Source: Brevundimonas bacteroides DSM 4726 (GTDB lineage Bacteria; Pseudomonadota; Alphaproteobacteria; Caulobacterales; Caulobacteraceae). Taken from it: DNA of 64,000 nucleotides. Shown here one piece after another: positions 7,936 to 16,866 of this stretch. The notes beneath the pieces are model-generated. The model ran no database searches, was not told the DNA's origin, and saw nothing but the letters and a program-made list of their open reading frames with translations. Position numbers and translations under genes: made by a program. The stretch covers positions 186,001 to 250,000 of the forward strand of contig NZ_JNIX01000013.1 of the NCBI RefSeq assembly GCF_000701445.1. Reading direction: 5' to 3'. How positions within the stretch are numbered: the stretch's first letter is position 1; each line of letters starts with the position of its first letter.

Positions 7936-8832
7936 ATGAGCCTCGCCGACCCGACCGCCGGAAACGACGACCTGATCAAGGAGGGCTCGGACGCCGGCTT
8001 CATGGCCGACGTGATCGCGGCCTCGAAGCAACAGCCGGTCATCGTCGACTTCTGGGCGACCTGGTGCGGGCCGTGCCGGACCCTGACGCCGATCCTGGAA
8101 AAGCAGGTCCGGGCCGCCGGCGGCGCGGTCAAGCTGGTCAAGATCGACGTCGACAAGAACCCGGCCTATGCGGGCCAGCTACGCGTGCAGTCGATTCCGA
8201 CGGTCTACGCCTTCGTCAACGGCCAGCCGGTCGACGGCTTTCAGGGCACCCTGCCGGAAAGCCAGGTCAAGGCCTTCATCGAGAAGCTGACGGGCGGATC
8301 CTCGGCCAACTCCGACGTGGAGCAGCTGCTGGCGCTGGGTGAGGAATCGCTCGGCCTGTCGGACTTCGGCGGCGCGGCCCAGGCCTTCGCCCATGTCCTG
8401 ACGCTCGAGCCCGAGAACGAGAAGGCCATCGCCGGCATGGCGCGCGTCTATCTGGCGGGCGGCGACGTCGATCAGGCGCGCCAGACCATCGCCATGGCCC
8501 CCGCCGACTCCAAGGAGCCCTCGGTGGTCAGCGTCCGCGCCCAGCTGGCGCTAGCGTCCGGCGCCGACACCGGCGAGACGGCCGAGCTTCAGGCCAGGGT
8601 CGCCGCCCATCCGAACGACCATCAGGCGCGCTATGACTTGGCGCTGGCCCAGGCCGCCTCGGGCGATCTCAAGGGCGCGGTCGACAGCCTGCTGACCATC
8701 GTCCAGGCCGACCGCGAATGGAACGAGCAGGCGGCGAGGAAGCAGCTGCTGGTCGTGTTCGAGGCCGCGGGCCTGACGTCCGACATCGCCAAGGACGGGC
8801 GCCGCCGCCTGTCGTCCATCCTGTTCGCGTAG
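7936..8832 (+). CDS. cnoX: CnoX-like thioredoxin-TPR co-chaperone (YbbN family)
   Basis: A 298-residue protein with an N-terminal thioredoxin domain (FWATWCGPCRTL) and a C-terminal TPR-like domain (ALGEESLGLSDFGGAAQAF and following helices). This matches CnoX/YbbN, a holdase that protects substrates from oxidation and passes them to GroEL or DnaK. Unlike E. coli YbbN, the complete WCGPC motif is kept, so it should also have disulfide-reducing activity, as expected for the Caulobacter type. It is followed after 9 bases by a Lon N-domain protein, making a small proteostasis operon. Confidence 0.88.
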   Translation: MSLADPTAGNDDLIKEGSDAGFMADVIAASKQQPVIVDFWATWCGPCRTLTPILEKQVRAAGGAVKLVKIDVDKNPAYAGQLRVQSIPTVYAFVNGQPVDGFQGTLPESQVKAFIEKLTGGSSANSDVEQLLALGEESLGLSDFGGAAQAFAHVLTLEPENEKAIAGMARVYLAGGDVDQARQTIAMAPADSKEPSVVSVRAQLALASGADTGETAELQARVAAHPNDHQARYDLALAQAASGDLKGAVDSLLTIVQADREWNEQAARKQLLVVFEAAGLTSDIAKDGRRRLSSILFA

Positions 8833-8841
8833 GGGTCAGCG

Positions 8842-9501
8842 ATGGCGCAGGGCTATGTGAAGGCGGTCGATCTGCCCCAGGTGATCCCTGTGTTTCCCCT
8901 GCCGGGTGCGATCCTGCTGCCGCGCGGCCAGCTGCCGCTGAACATCTTCGAGCCGCGCTATCTGAACATGATCGACGACGCCATGGCGGGCGACCGGATC
9001 ATCGGCATGATCCAGCCGGTGGGCGGACCGCGCCGCCTGCCCAGCCTGTCGGCGGTGGGCTGCGCCGGACGGATCACCACCTTCGCCGAGACCTCGGACG
9101 GGCGGTATCTGGTGACCCTGACCGGGGTGGCGCGGTTCCGCGTGGCGTCCGAGCTGCCGGTCCAGACGCCCTATCGCCAAGTCCGCGCGGCGTTCCAGCC
9201 GTTCGAGGCCGACCTGACCGCGCCGACGGGCGGCGAAGGCTTCGACCGCGAGGCCTTCCTGTTCGCGCTGCGCCACTATCTGGAACGCCGCCAGCTGGAG
9301 ATCGACTGGGAGACCGCCGAGGCCGCGCCGCAGGAAGCGTTGGTCAACAGCCTGTCGATGGCCCTGCCGTTCGAGCCGGCCGAGAAGCAGGCCCTGATGG
9401 AATCGCCGACGCTGGAGGACCGGGTCGAGGTGCTGACGGCGTTGCTCCGAATCGACGCGGCCGAGAGCGGCGACGGCGACAGCCAGACCTCCATGCAGTA
9501 G
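8842..9501 (+). CDS. Lon N-terminal substrate-binding domain protein
   Basis: A 219-residue protein consisting of the Lon protease N-terminal substrate-recognition domain (PVFPLPGAILLPRGQLPLNI, FEPRYLNMIDDAM, GCAGRITTF) and no ATPase or protease domain. Stand-alone Lon-N proteins are common in Alphaproteobacteria; their role is unclear, and substrate binding or adaptor function is assumed. The gene follows cnoX closely, which fits a role in protein quality control. It is convergent with hpt, with 4 bases between the stop codons. Confidence 0.9.
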   Translation: MAQGYVKAVDLPQVIPVFPLPGAILLPRGQLPLNIFEPRYLNMIDDAMAGDRIIGMIQPVGGPRRLPSLSAVGCAGRITTFAETSDGRYLVTLTGVARFRVASELPVQTPYRQVRAAFQPFEADLTAPTGGEGFDREAFLFALRHYLERRQLEIDWETAEAAPQEALVNSLSMALPFEPAEKQALMESPTLEDRVEVLTALLRIDAAESGDGDSQTSMQ

Positions 9502-9505
9502 GCGC

Positions 9506-10039
9506 TCAGTCCAGCGCGCAGACGTCGGGCAGGCCGCGCAGGCCGCCCGCGTGATCCAGGCCATAGCCGACGAGGAAGCGGTTCGGGGCCTCCCAGCCGA
9601 CGAAGTCCGGCTCGGGCGCGCGCGGCAGGGGCCAGGGCTTGCGAGCAAAGACGCAGGTCAGCACCTCGGCGGCGCCCGCCTCTTTCGCGATCCGCACGGC
9701 CTCGGCCAGCGACAGGCCGGTGTCGAACACGTCGTCCAGGATCAGAACCTTCCGGCCCGTGACGGGGCGTTGCAGCGGCGCGCGGACGTCGATGGAGCCC
9801 CGGCTCTCGGTCTCGTCGCCGTAGGAGGCCAGCCACAGGGCGTCGAAGCGCACGTTCTTCCCTACCCGCGACAGGGCCCGGGTCAGGTCGGCTGCGAACC
9901 ATAGCCCGCCGGTCAGGAGGACCACGGCGACCGTCTCGTCATCGACATGGGGCGCGACGCGGGCGGCGAGCTCGGCGACGACGCGTGCGACCTCGGCTTC
10001 GGGCAGGAGAACGGTCGGCGAGAGGGGAGCTTCGGCCAT
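9506..10039 (-). CDS. hpt: Hypoxanthine(-guanine) phosphoribosyltransferase
   Basis: A 177-residue type I phosphoribosyltransferase with the PRPP-binding loop VLILDDVFDTGLSLAEA and a preceding LLTGGLWFAADL segment, in the order found in bacterial Hpt. It would convert hypoxanthine or guanine with PRPP to the nucleotide in the cytoplasm. It is a single gene, convergent with the Lon-N gene and separated by about 40 bases from the DUF3426 gene on the same strand. The exact base preference (hypoxanthine versus xanthine/guanine) is not clear from the motif. Confidence 0.82.
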   Translation of the reverse strand: MAEAPLSPTVLLPEAEVARVVAELAARVAPHVDDETVAVVLLTGGLWFAADLTRALSRVGKNVRFDALWLASYGDETESRGSIDVRAPLQRPVTGRKVLILDDVFDTGLSLAEAVRIAKEAGAAEVLTCVFARKPWPLPRAPEPDFVGWEAPNRFLVGYGLDHAGGLRGLPDVCALD

Positions 10040-10081
10040 GAAGGGCGGATAGCGTTTGATGGCCCCCGGTGTCGATAGGTC

Positions 10082-11011
10082 CTAGTGGTCCGTGGCCTCG
10101 GCGGCGTGGCTGGTGTCCGCGATCGGCTGGGCGTCGATCGGTTCGGCGTGGGCGGTGGGCGCAGCCTCTATGATGGCGGGGCGCAGTCCGTGGTCGTCGC
10201 CCTCGGGGCGGGGGCGGTCGTGGCCGGCGGGGGCGGCGTGGTCGTCGCCGTGAACGGGCTCGGCGTCGTGGGCCGGTTCATGCGCGGCAGGCGTCGCGCC
10301 GACGAAGTGGACGCCGACGTCGACGCCCTTGGCGCCCGGGTCGCGGATCATGGCGGCGAAGCCCTGGACGCCCCCAGGCAACACGGGCGCACCGTCCAGT
10401 TCGATGACCGCGTGGCCGACTTCGGCGCCGTGGTCGTCGAGCAGGGCGACGCGGACCGGCGGCGGCTGGATCTCGCGCCCCCGGACGTTCCTCAGCGCGC
10501 CCGACACCATGACCATGTCGGGGCGGTCCAGCATGGCCTTGGCGGTGACGGCCTCGAACTCCAGGCCAGTCGGGTTCACCGGCGCCCCGACCATGGCGTA
10601 GGCGGCCGCCGCGCGGGGCCACAGTTCGACGACTTCAACGCGGAACAGCCAGCTGCCCGCGAGAATCCCCACGAACATGCTCGCCAGGCCCGCCCAGACG
10701 GCCCCGTGGGTGGCGGCGCGGCGCACGCGGCGCTGCTGCTCGGCGCGCGCGCGGAACGCCTTGGGCAGTTCGGGCGCGGGCGTCTCGGGCGCAACGGGCG
10801 GGGCCTCGGCGCTGACCGCCTTCATGATCTCGGCGGCCCCCGGCGCGGCTGCGGCCGGTGCGGGCGCGGTCGTCTCCAGCGTCAGGGGCTCCTCGCCGGT
10901 CGCGTGCCACACATGGGCGCAGGACTGGCAGCGGACCTTGCGCCCGCCGGCCGGAATGGCGCCGTCGGGGGCGAAATAGCTGGTGGCGCAGGACGGGCAG
11001 GTCAGTATCAT
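10082..11011 (-). CDS. Zinc-ribbon (MJ0042-type) DUF3426 protein
   Basis: A 309-residue protein. The N-terminus MILTCPSCATSYFAPDGAIP followed by CQSCAHVW forms a CxxC-CxxC zinc ribbon of the MJ0042 type. A single membrane helix near residue 115 (GAVWAGLASMFVGILAGSWLF) follows, and then a DUF3426-like periplasmic domain (MVMVSGALRNVRGREI). A long His/Asp/Ala-rich C-terminal tail is low in complexity. It diverges from ftsE with about 80 bases between starts; the same neighbourhood is seen in other Caulobacterales. The function is unknown, possibly envelope-related. Confidence 0.85.
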   Translation of the reverse strand: MILTCPSCATSYFAPDGAIPAGGRKVRCQSCAHVWHATGEEPLTLETTAPAPAAAAPGAAEIMKAVSAEAPPVAPETPAPELPKAFRARAEQQRRVRRAATHGAVWAGLASMFVGILAGSWLFRVEVVELWPRAAAAYAMVGAPVNPTGLEFEAVTAKAMLDRPDMVMVSGALRNVRGREIQPPPVRVALLDDHGAEVGHAVIELDGAPVLPGGVQGFAAMIRDPGAKGVDVGVHFVGATPAAHEPAHDAEPVHGDDHAAPAGHDRPRPEGDDHGLRPAIIEAAPTAHAEPIDAQPIADTSHAAEATDH

Positions 11012-11091
11012 GTTCGCTGACTATGCGAGGCCGATCCCTCGGCCCCCTCCCATCGGCGCGCTTCCGCGCCGTTCCTGACGACTAGACACCG

Positions 11092-11814
11092 ATGCCCCGA
11101 ACGCGCCGCCCGGCCGCCGATCCCGCGCCCTCGCCCGAGACCGTCCGCCTGACGGGTGTCGGATTCGGTTATGCGGAACGCCCGGACGTGCTTTCGGACA
11201 TCTCGCTGATTCTGCCTTCCGGCTCTTTCCACTTCCTTACCGGGGCGTCGGGATCGGGGAAGTCGAGCCTGCTCAAGCTCATCACCCTGTCGGAGCGGCC
11301 GAGCGCGGGCCGAATCGCCCTGTTCGGCGAGGACGCGACGGCGGTTTCGGCCAAGGACCGTCCCCGCTTCCGGCGGCGCATGGGGGCGGTGTTTCAGGAC
11401 TTTCGCCTGCTGGATCACCTCAGCGTCTTCGACAACGCCGCCCTGCCCCGTCGCCTGCGCGGCGACAAGCCGGCGGATTACGGCCCGGACGTCGAGGAGA
11501 TGCTGGCCTGGGTGGGTCTGGGCGATCGCATGGGCGAGCGGCCGACCAGCCTGTCGGGCGGCGAGAAGCAGCGGCTGGCCATCGCCCGCGCCGTCATGGC
11601 CAAGCCTGAGCTGATCGTCGCCGACGAGCCGACCGGCAGCGTCGATCCCGTCATGGCCGAGAAGCTGCTGAAGCTGTTCCAGTCGTTGAACAGGCAGGGG
11701 GTGACGGTCCTGATCGCCAGTCACGACGAGGCCTTGGCCCAGCGCTCGGGCGCGACCGTGCTGCGTCTGACGGACGGGCGGCTGACGACGGCGGCCAAGG
11801 CGCGGGCGGCATGA
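11092..11814 (+). CDS. ftsE: Cell division ATP-binding protein FtsE
   Basis: A 240-residue ABC ATPase with Walker A GASGSGKSSLLK, signature LSGGEKQRLA, Walker B LIVADEPTGS and the switch histidine in IASHDEA. FtsE partners with FtsX at the divisome and, in several bacteria, activates peptidoglycan hydrolases through periplasmic factors. The stop overlaps the ftsX start (ATGA), giving coupled translation. Length is at the upper end for FtsE because of a short N-terminal arginine- and proline-rich leader before the conserved fold. Confidence 0.95.
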   Translation: MPRTRRPAADPAPSPETVRLTGVGFGYAERPDVLSDISLILPSGSFHFLTGASGSGKSSLLKLITLSERPSAGRIALFGEDATAVSAKDRPRFRRRMGAVFQDFRLLDHLSVFDNAALPRRLRGDKPADYGPDVEEMLAWVGLGDRMGERPTSLSGGEKQRLAIARAVMAKPELIVADEPTGSVDPVMAEKLLKLFQSLNRQGVTVLIASHDEALAQRSGATVLRLTDGRLTTAAKARAA

Positions 11815-12740
11815 TCCGCTGGTCCACCCTGTTCGGGCCGGTCGAGGCCGAGCACGCGCCGCCGGAGCGCGACCTCCTGCCCCGCGACGGGGCGGGCGAG
11901 CGGTGGCTGGGCGGGGTCATCGCTGTGTTGTGCTTCGTCGCCTGCCTGGCGGGGCTGGGCGCGCTCTCGGCCGAGCGGGCGGCGGGCGGCTGGGCTCGCG
12001 AGCTGCGCGGCGAGGCGACGGTGCAGGTCCGGCCCGGCGTGGGCGAGACCGGCGACGCGGCCGCGGCCCGCGCCGCCGAGGCTCTGGCCGGCGTCACAGG
12101 CGTGGAGGAAGCCGCCGCCATGGATCGGGCGACGGCGGAGAAGCTGCTCACCCCCTGGATGGGCGAGGCGGCGCTGGAGGACATTCCCCTGCCGCACCTG
12201 GTCACCGTGCGGCTGGATCAGGACGCGCCGGCCAGCGCGCTCGTGCTCGGCCGGGCCTTGGCGGAGGCCGGCATCGACGCCACGGTGGACGACCACAGCC
12301 TGTGGCGCGGCGAGGTGGAGCGGTCGGCGGCCACGGTGACGCTCTTGGCCCTCGCGGCCTTTCTGGCCGTGGCCGGGGCCACCGCGGCGGCCATCATCCA
12401 CGCCGTGCGGGCGGGCGTGGAGGCGCGGCGGTCGGTCGTAGAGACGCTCAGCCTGTCGGGCGCGACCGACGATGCTGTGGTCGGGCTGTTCCAGCAGCGG
12501 TTCGCCCGGCTGGCGCTGGTCGGCGGGGCGGCGGGTTCCGGTGTGGCGCTGGCGCTGGCGGCGCTCGTGCGGTTTCTGGGCGGCGGCGAAGGCTTGACGC
12601 CCGCTTTGCCGCTGGCCTGGAGCGATCTGCTGATCCTCTCGCCAACCCCGGTGGTCGCGGCTACGGTAGCGCTTGTCGCGGCGCGGCTGGCGGCGGGGCG
12701 GGCCCTGTCGCGGCTTGGCGGCGGCGACGCCGGCCGGTAG
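11811..12740 (+). CDS. ftsX: Cell division protein FtsX
   Basis: A 309-residue FtsX permease homologue. A cytoplasmic N-terminus is followed by a first membrane helix (GVIAVLCFVACLAGLGAL), then a periplasmic domain of about 120 residues, then three further helices in the C-terminal half. A segment VETLSLSGATDDAVVGLFQ matches the conserved coupling region of FtsX. It forms the membrane half of FtsEX. It overlaps ftsE and is followed after 9 bases by a YdcF-family gene. Confidence 0.93.
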   Translation: MIRWSTLFGPVEAEHAPPERDLLPRDGAGERWLGGVIAVLCFVACLAGLGALSAERAAGGWARELRGEATVQVRPGVGETGDAAAARAAEALAGVTGVEEAAAMDRATAEKLLTPWMGEAALEDIPLPHLVTVRLDQDAPASALVLGRALAEAGIDATVDDHSLWRGEVERSAATVTLLALAAFLAVAGATAAAIIHAVRAGVEARRSVVETLSLSGATDDAVVGLFQQRFARLALVGGAAGSGVALALAALVRFLGGGEGLTPALPLAWSDLLILSPTPVVAATVALVAARLAAGRALSRLGGGDAGR

Positions 12741-12749
12741 GGGGAAACG

Positions 12750-13385
12750 ATGAAGTTTCTGGCGCTTATCGGGATCGTCGCCCTGATCTGGCTGGTGGGG
12801 CTGTTCGCCTTCGCCGAAAGGGTGCGCAGCCTCGCGCCCGCGGACGAGCCTGAGCGCGCCGACGCCATCGTCGCCCTGACCGGACCCTCGGCCGAGCGCG
12901 TCAACGCCGCCATCCGCCTGCTGGAACAGGACAAGGGTGATCGGGTGCTGATCTCGGGGGTTAATCCCGAGGTGCGGCGCCAGGAACTGCGCGAACTGAC
13001 GCCGGGCTCCAACCGCCTGTTCAACTGCTGCGTCGACCTGGGCTTCGAGGCCGAGACGACCACTGGCAACGCCGCCGAGATCGCCGCCTGGGCGCGGTCC
13101 AAGGGCTATGACAGCCTGATCGTGGTGACGTCGGACTACCACATGCCTAGGTCGCTGATGGAAATCCGCAGCGCCGCTCCGGGCGTGGAGCTGACGCCCT
13201 ATGCGGTCGAGACGCCCTCTCTGGACGACAGCCGCTGGTGGCGGGCGGCGGTGACGGCGCGGCGCATGACGCTGGAGTACATGAAGTATCTGGCCGTGAT
13301 GGTTCGGGTCACGCTGGACCGCATCACCGGCGAGGGCGCGGACGCGGACGCGCCCGCCGAGGCCCCGGAGGCGGCGGCGTCTTGA
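12750..13385 (+). CDS. YdcF/DUF218 family protein
   Basis: A 211-residue protein with an N-terminal membrane helix and a DUF218 fold: DAIVALTGPSAERVNAAIRL, RVLISGVN, TTTGNAAEIAAWARSKGYDS and VTSDYHMPRS. SanA/ElyC/YdcF proteins of this fold affect envelope integrity at the level of peptidoglycan or lipid-carrier metabolism, though the reaction is unresolved. It follows ftsX closely, and its stop overlaps the next start, so it is one unit with ftsEX and plsC. Confidence 0.9.
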   Translation: MKFLALIGIVALIWLVGLFAFAERVRSLAPADEPERADAIVALTGPSAERVNAAIRLLEQDKGDRVLISGVNPEVRRQELRELTPGSNRLFNCCVDLGFEAETTTGNAAEIAAWARSKGYDSLIVVTSDYHMPRSLMEIRSAAPGVELTPYAVETPSLDDSRWWRAAVTARRMTLEYMKYLAVMVRVTLDRITGEGADADAPAEAPEAAAS

Positions 13386-14098
13386 CCACCCTGCGGTCGC
13401 TTCTGTTCGTCGCCTGGCTGTATCTGTCGATGGCGATCTTCGCGGTGGGCCTGTCGCCCGCGCTGATCCTGCCGCACCGCTATGCCATGGGGGTGATCCG
13501 GGCCTGGGCGCGGTTCGTGCTGTTCGGCCTGCGCTGGATCGCGGGCGTCCGGGTCGAGTTCCGGGGACTGGAGCACCGGCCCGTCGGCCCGGCCTTCGTC
13601 GCCGCCAAGCATCAGGGCATGCTGGACGTGATCGTGCCCTTCCTGATGCTGGACGACCCCTGCATCGTGATGAAGAAGGAACTGGCGATCCTGCCCTTCT
13701 TCGGCTGGTTCGCGCTGAAGACGAAGATGATCGTGGTCGACCGCGAGGCGGCGGCCAAGGCGCTGAAGGACATGGTGCGTCAGGCGCGCGAGCGTCTGGG
13801 CGAGGGACGCCAGATCGTCATCTTTCCCGAGGGCACCCGCGCCGAGGTGGGGGCGGTTCCCGACTATAAGCCGGGCGTGGCCGCCATCTACCGCGACCTG
13901 GCCATGCCCTGCACCCCGATGGCGACCAATGCGGGGATGTACTGGCCGGCCCACGGGTTTCGACGGAACCCCGGCGTGGCGGTGTATGAGTTCCTGCCAC
14001 CCATTCCGGCGGAGCTGAAGCGCGGGCCTTTCATGGCCGAGCTGGAAAGCCGCATCGAAACCGCCTCGACGCGGCTTCTGGCCCCGCCTCAGGCCTGA
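13382..14098 (+). CDS. plsC: 1-acyl-sn-glycerol-3-phosphate acyltransferase
   Basis: A 238-residue membrane acyltransferase. The HX4D-type motif appears as KHQGMLD with the catalytic His and Asp, and the second block is FPEGTRAEVG. An N-terminal hydrophobic segment anchors it. It adds the second acyl chain to lysophosphatidate. The start is taken as TTG at the position overlapping the ydcF stop (TTGA); there is no ATG before the first membrane segment. Its 3' end overlaps that of the convergent AraC-type regulator by about 10 bases. Confidence 0.92.
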   Translation: MTTLRSLLFVAWLYLSMAIFAVGLSPALILPHRYAMGVIRAWARFVLFGLRWIAGVRVEFRGLEHRPVGPAFVAAKHQGMLDVIVPFLMLDDPCIVMKKELAILPFFGWFALKTKMIVVDREAAAKALKDMVRQARERLGEGRQIVIFPEGTRAEVGAVPDYKPGVAAIYRDLAMPCTPMATNAGMYWPAHGFRRNPGVAVYEFLPPIPAELKRGPFMAELESRIETASTRLLAPPQA

Positions 14099-14994
14099 GC
14101 GCGGCGGAAGCGGCTGGGGCTCACGCCCGTCGCGGCGCGAAACGCCCGGGCGAACCGGCTGGGGCTTTCATACCCCACGGCGGCGGCGACGTCGGTGATC
14201 GACTGGGCGTGATCTTCCAGCAGCTTCTGGGTGACGGTCAGCCGGCGCAGCCGAATCCATTCGCCGGGCGGCGCGCCCATGGAGGCCTTGAAGGCCCGGG
14301 CGAAATGAAACGCCGACAGCCCGGCGACGTCGGCCAGCTCCGGCAGACGCAGCGGCGCCGCCAGTTGCTTCTCGATGTGCTCGCGCACCCGACCCAGCTG
14401 GTTGGGCGTCAAGCCGCCGACCCGGGCTCCCGCCGTGCGCGTCTGCGACATGCGAATGAGGCTGAGGACCAGGGTCGTGATGGCGCTGCGGTTGAGCTCC
14501 TCGTCCTCCGGACGGGCCGAGGCGGCCAGTTGCTCGACCAGGCCGGTGATCATGGGATCGACCAGAACGCGTCCGTGCATGGGGGCGAGCGGGCACCCGT
14601 CCGACACATGGCCGATGCGGGCCAGGAGCCGCCCCCGCAGGGTCAGCCGAAGCACGTCCTGCGCCGCGTGGGCCGCGAGCGTCGAGCGCGCCCCGGCCGG
14701 GATCAGGATGAAATAGTCCGGGGCCACGCAGGGCTTCAGCCGCGCGGGATCAGGCCGATCCATCGACCGTTCGCGGGCGACCAAGTTGATGCGGACGGCC
14801 AGCACCAAGGCGTCGGTCGCCTCGATCTCGACCGGGCCTGTCGGGCGATGCAGGCGGCACAGCTGCGACGCATCGTCCAATCCCGCAATATCCAGACGAG
14901 TCCACGCAGCATCGGGCGCGCAGGATTTCGCGTCCTGCGAGAGGGTCCCGCGCCCGACCGACGGGCCCTTTCCGGAGATCGATGATGCGTCCAT
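14089..14994 (-). CDS. AraC family transcriptional regulator
   Basis: A regulator of about 300 residues with a C-terminal double helix-turn-helix: LPELADVAGLSAFHFARAFK then ITDVAAAVGYESPSRFARAF. It ends ATGVSPSRFRRAQA, typical of the family. The N-terminal half looks like a degenerate cupin sensing domain. It diverges from a secreted hydrolase whose start it overlaps, so the hydrolase is the obvious candidate target. The ligand is unknown. A more upstream in-frame ATG exists but would run far into the hydrolase gene, so the start at MDASSISGKG was preferred. Confidence 0.88.
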   Translation of the reverse strand: MDASSISGKGPSVGRGTLSQDAKSCAPDAAWTRLDIAGLDDASQLCRLHRPTGPVEIEATDALVLAVRINLVARERSMDRPDPARLKPCVAPDYFILIPAGARSTLAAHAAQDVLRLTLRGRLLARIGHVSDGCPLAPMHGRVLVDPMITGLVEQLAASARPEDEELNRSAITTLVLSLIRMSQTRTAGARVGGLTPNQLGRVREHIEKQLAAPLRLPELADVAGLSAFHFARAFKASMGAPPGEWIRLRRLTVTQKLLEDHAQSITDVAAAVGYESPSRFARAFRAATGVSPSRFRRAQA

Positions 14995-15725
14995 CCCTGC
15001 TCGCCCTCGCCGCCCTGGCCCTCGTGTCGGCCGCCGCGACCGCCCCGGCCTACAGCGCCACAACCCAGAACAGCACGGCCCCGGCCGCGCTCGCAAGAGC
15101 CGAGGTCTCGGACACCGTGTTCATCTACGTCGACTACGTCACGGGACTGGACAATGTGATCAACACCATCCCGCGCGCCCAGTTCAGGAACAACATCACC
15201 GCCTGGGCCAAATTCAACCCCTTGTTCCGTGTGCCAACAGTCTTGCTGGGCGAGGAGAACGACTACTACGGCACCTTCCTGCCGGAGATCACCGAGCACG
15301 TCACCCACGACATCCACCGGTTCAACCGGCGCCAGATTTCGGGCTACACACCGGAGGTCGCGGCCTACCTGGCCTCGACGGGCCGCAAGACAGTGGTGAT
15401 CGGGGGCATCTCGATCGACAACTGCACCCTGCACACGACGCTGGACCTGCTGCGAAACGGCTACAAGGTCTACGTCATCACCGACGTCTCGGGCTCAAAC
15501 AGCCCGATGGCCGAGGCCGATGCGATCCAGCGCATGCGCGATGCTGGCGCGGTGACGACCGGCTGGCTGTCGATCCTGACCGAGCTCGGCCAGGACTTCG
15601 CCAGTCCCCAGTATGGCCAGGGCATGATGAACATCATCCAGACCCACTGGCCGGCGTCCACCATCGGCGTGACAAGCGACAGCACGCCCGACGGCCACGG
15701 CCTGCAACTGCCGGCCGGATACTGA
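14982..15725 (+). CDS. Secreted cysteine hydrolase of the isochorismatase/YcaC family
   Basis: A 247-residue protein with a signal peptide (MMRPSLLALAALALVSAAAT, cleavage near APAYSA). The mature fold resembles YcaC-type cysteine hydrolases: Asp in VFIYVDYVTG, ISGYTPEVAAYLASTGRKTV, and the nucleophile Cys in GGISIDNCTLHTTL, then VYVITDVSGS. The usual catalytic Lys position is not obvious, as in YcaC. Export of such a hydrolase is unusual; most family members are cytoplasmic. Substrate unknown. It probably answers to the divergent AraC regulator. Confidence 0.85.
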   Translation: MMRPSLLALAALALVSAAATAPAYSATTQNSTAPAALARAEVSDTVFIYVDYVTGLDNVINTIPRAQFRNNITAWAKFNPLFRVPTVLLGEENDYYGTFLPEITEHVTHDIHRFNRRQISGYTPEVAAYLASTGRKTVVIGGISIDNCTLHTTLDLLRNGYKVYVITDVSGSNSPMAEADAIQRMRDAGAVTTGWLSILTELGQDFASPQYGQGMMNIIQTHWPASTIGVTSDSTPDGHGLQLPAGY

Positions 15726-15761
15726 CGAAGCGGCGGCGCGGTCCCGGCGGGGGTCGCGCCG

Positions 15762-16856
15762 TCAGCTCGCGGCGAACTCGCTCAGCGCGTCGATGACGGC
15801 GCGGTTCTGGTCCTCGGTGCCGACCGTGATGCGCAGGCCGTCGTGGATGCCGTAGCCGCCAACCTGGCGCACGATGATGCCTTTCGAGTTCAGATACTCG
15901 TTGGCGGCGGCGGCGCTGCGCTTCTCATCCGGGAACAGCACCAGGATGAAGTTGCCCGCCGACGGCAGGACGGTGAACCCGAAGCCGCGGATGGCCTGGG
16001 TCAGGCGCGGCCGCCAGGTCTGGACCAGCTCGCGCGAGGCCTTCTGGTGGGCCTCGTCGGCCAGGGCGGCGGTGGCCGCCTCGATGCCGGGCACCGAGAC
16101 GTTGAAGGGCAGGCGGATGCGGTCGACGGCCTCGGCGACATGCAGGGGCGCATAGCCAAAGCCGATGCGCAGGCCCCCCAGGCCGTGGATCTTGGAGAAG
16201 GTGCGGGTGACGACGACGTTGGTCGCCTCGCGCGCCAGCGGCAGCGCCGTCTCCCAGCCCGGCTCGGTGACGTATTCGGCGTAGGCCTCGTCGATCACCA
16301 GCAGAACGCTGGAGGGCAGGCCTTCGTGCAGGCGGTGGACCTCGTCTGCGGTGTTCCAGCTGCCCGTCGGGTTGGACGGGTTGGACAGGTAGACGATGCG
16401 GGTGCGGTCATCGACCTGTTCCAGCAGGGCGTCGACCTCGGCCTTGTAGTTCGGCTCGGGCGCCAGCTTCTCGCTCGCCTCGCAGCCGCGCGCGGAGATG
16501 CGGTAGGCGAGGAAGCCGTACTGGCCCGTAACGATGTTGTCGCCCGCCGTCAGATAGGTCTGGTTCAGGAGCGCGAAGACCTCGTCGGAGCCATTGCCGA
16601 AGATCAGCCGCTCGGGCTCCAGGCCGTGGTGCTCGGCGACGGCGGCGCGCAGCTTGGACGCCCGACCGTCCGGATACAGATGGATGGCGCGGATCGCCGC
16701 CTCATAGGCCGCGCGCGCTTTCTCGCCGGGTCCGAGCGCGTTCTCGTTGGACGACAGCTTCATAGGCTCGGCGACGCCGGCGATGGAGGACTTGCCGCCG
16801 ACGTAGGGGGCGATGTCGAGGATGCCGGGCTTCGGCTGGGGGGCGACCTGGGTCAT
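15762..16856 (-). CDS. hisC: Histidinol-phosphate aminotransferase
   Basis: A 364-residue class II aminotransferase, with KLSSNENALGPG at the N-terminus, the substrate/PLP loop LSNPSNPTGSW, DEAYAEYV and the PLP-lysine motif TFSKIHGLGGLRIGF. HisC converts imidazole-acetol phosphate to histidinol phosphate and may also transaminate aromatic keto acids. It is the last gene of a reverse-strand set with a chorismate-mutase-like protein and DUF2125. That context favours a role in aromatic amino-acid synthesis as well as histidine. Confidence 0.93.
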   Translation of the reverse strand: MTQVAPQPKPGILDIAPYVGGKSSIAGVAEPMKLSSNENALGPGEKARAAYEAAIRAIHLYPDGRASKLRAAVAEHHGLEPERLIFGNGSDEVFALLNQTYLTAGDNIVTGQYGFLAYRISARGCEASEKLAPEPNYKAEVDALLEQVDDRTRIVYLSNPSNPTGSWNTADEVHRLHEGLPSSVLLVIDEAYAEYVTEPGWETALPLAREATNVVVTRTFSKIHGLGGLRIGFGYAPLHVAEAVDRIRLPFNVSVPGIEAATAALADEAHQKASRELVQTWRPRLTQAIRGFGFTVLPSAGNFILVLFPDEKRSAAAANEYLNSKGIIVRQVGGYGIHDGLRITVGTEDQNRAVIDALSEFAAS

Positions 16857-16866
16857 TGGGGCTTTC

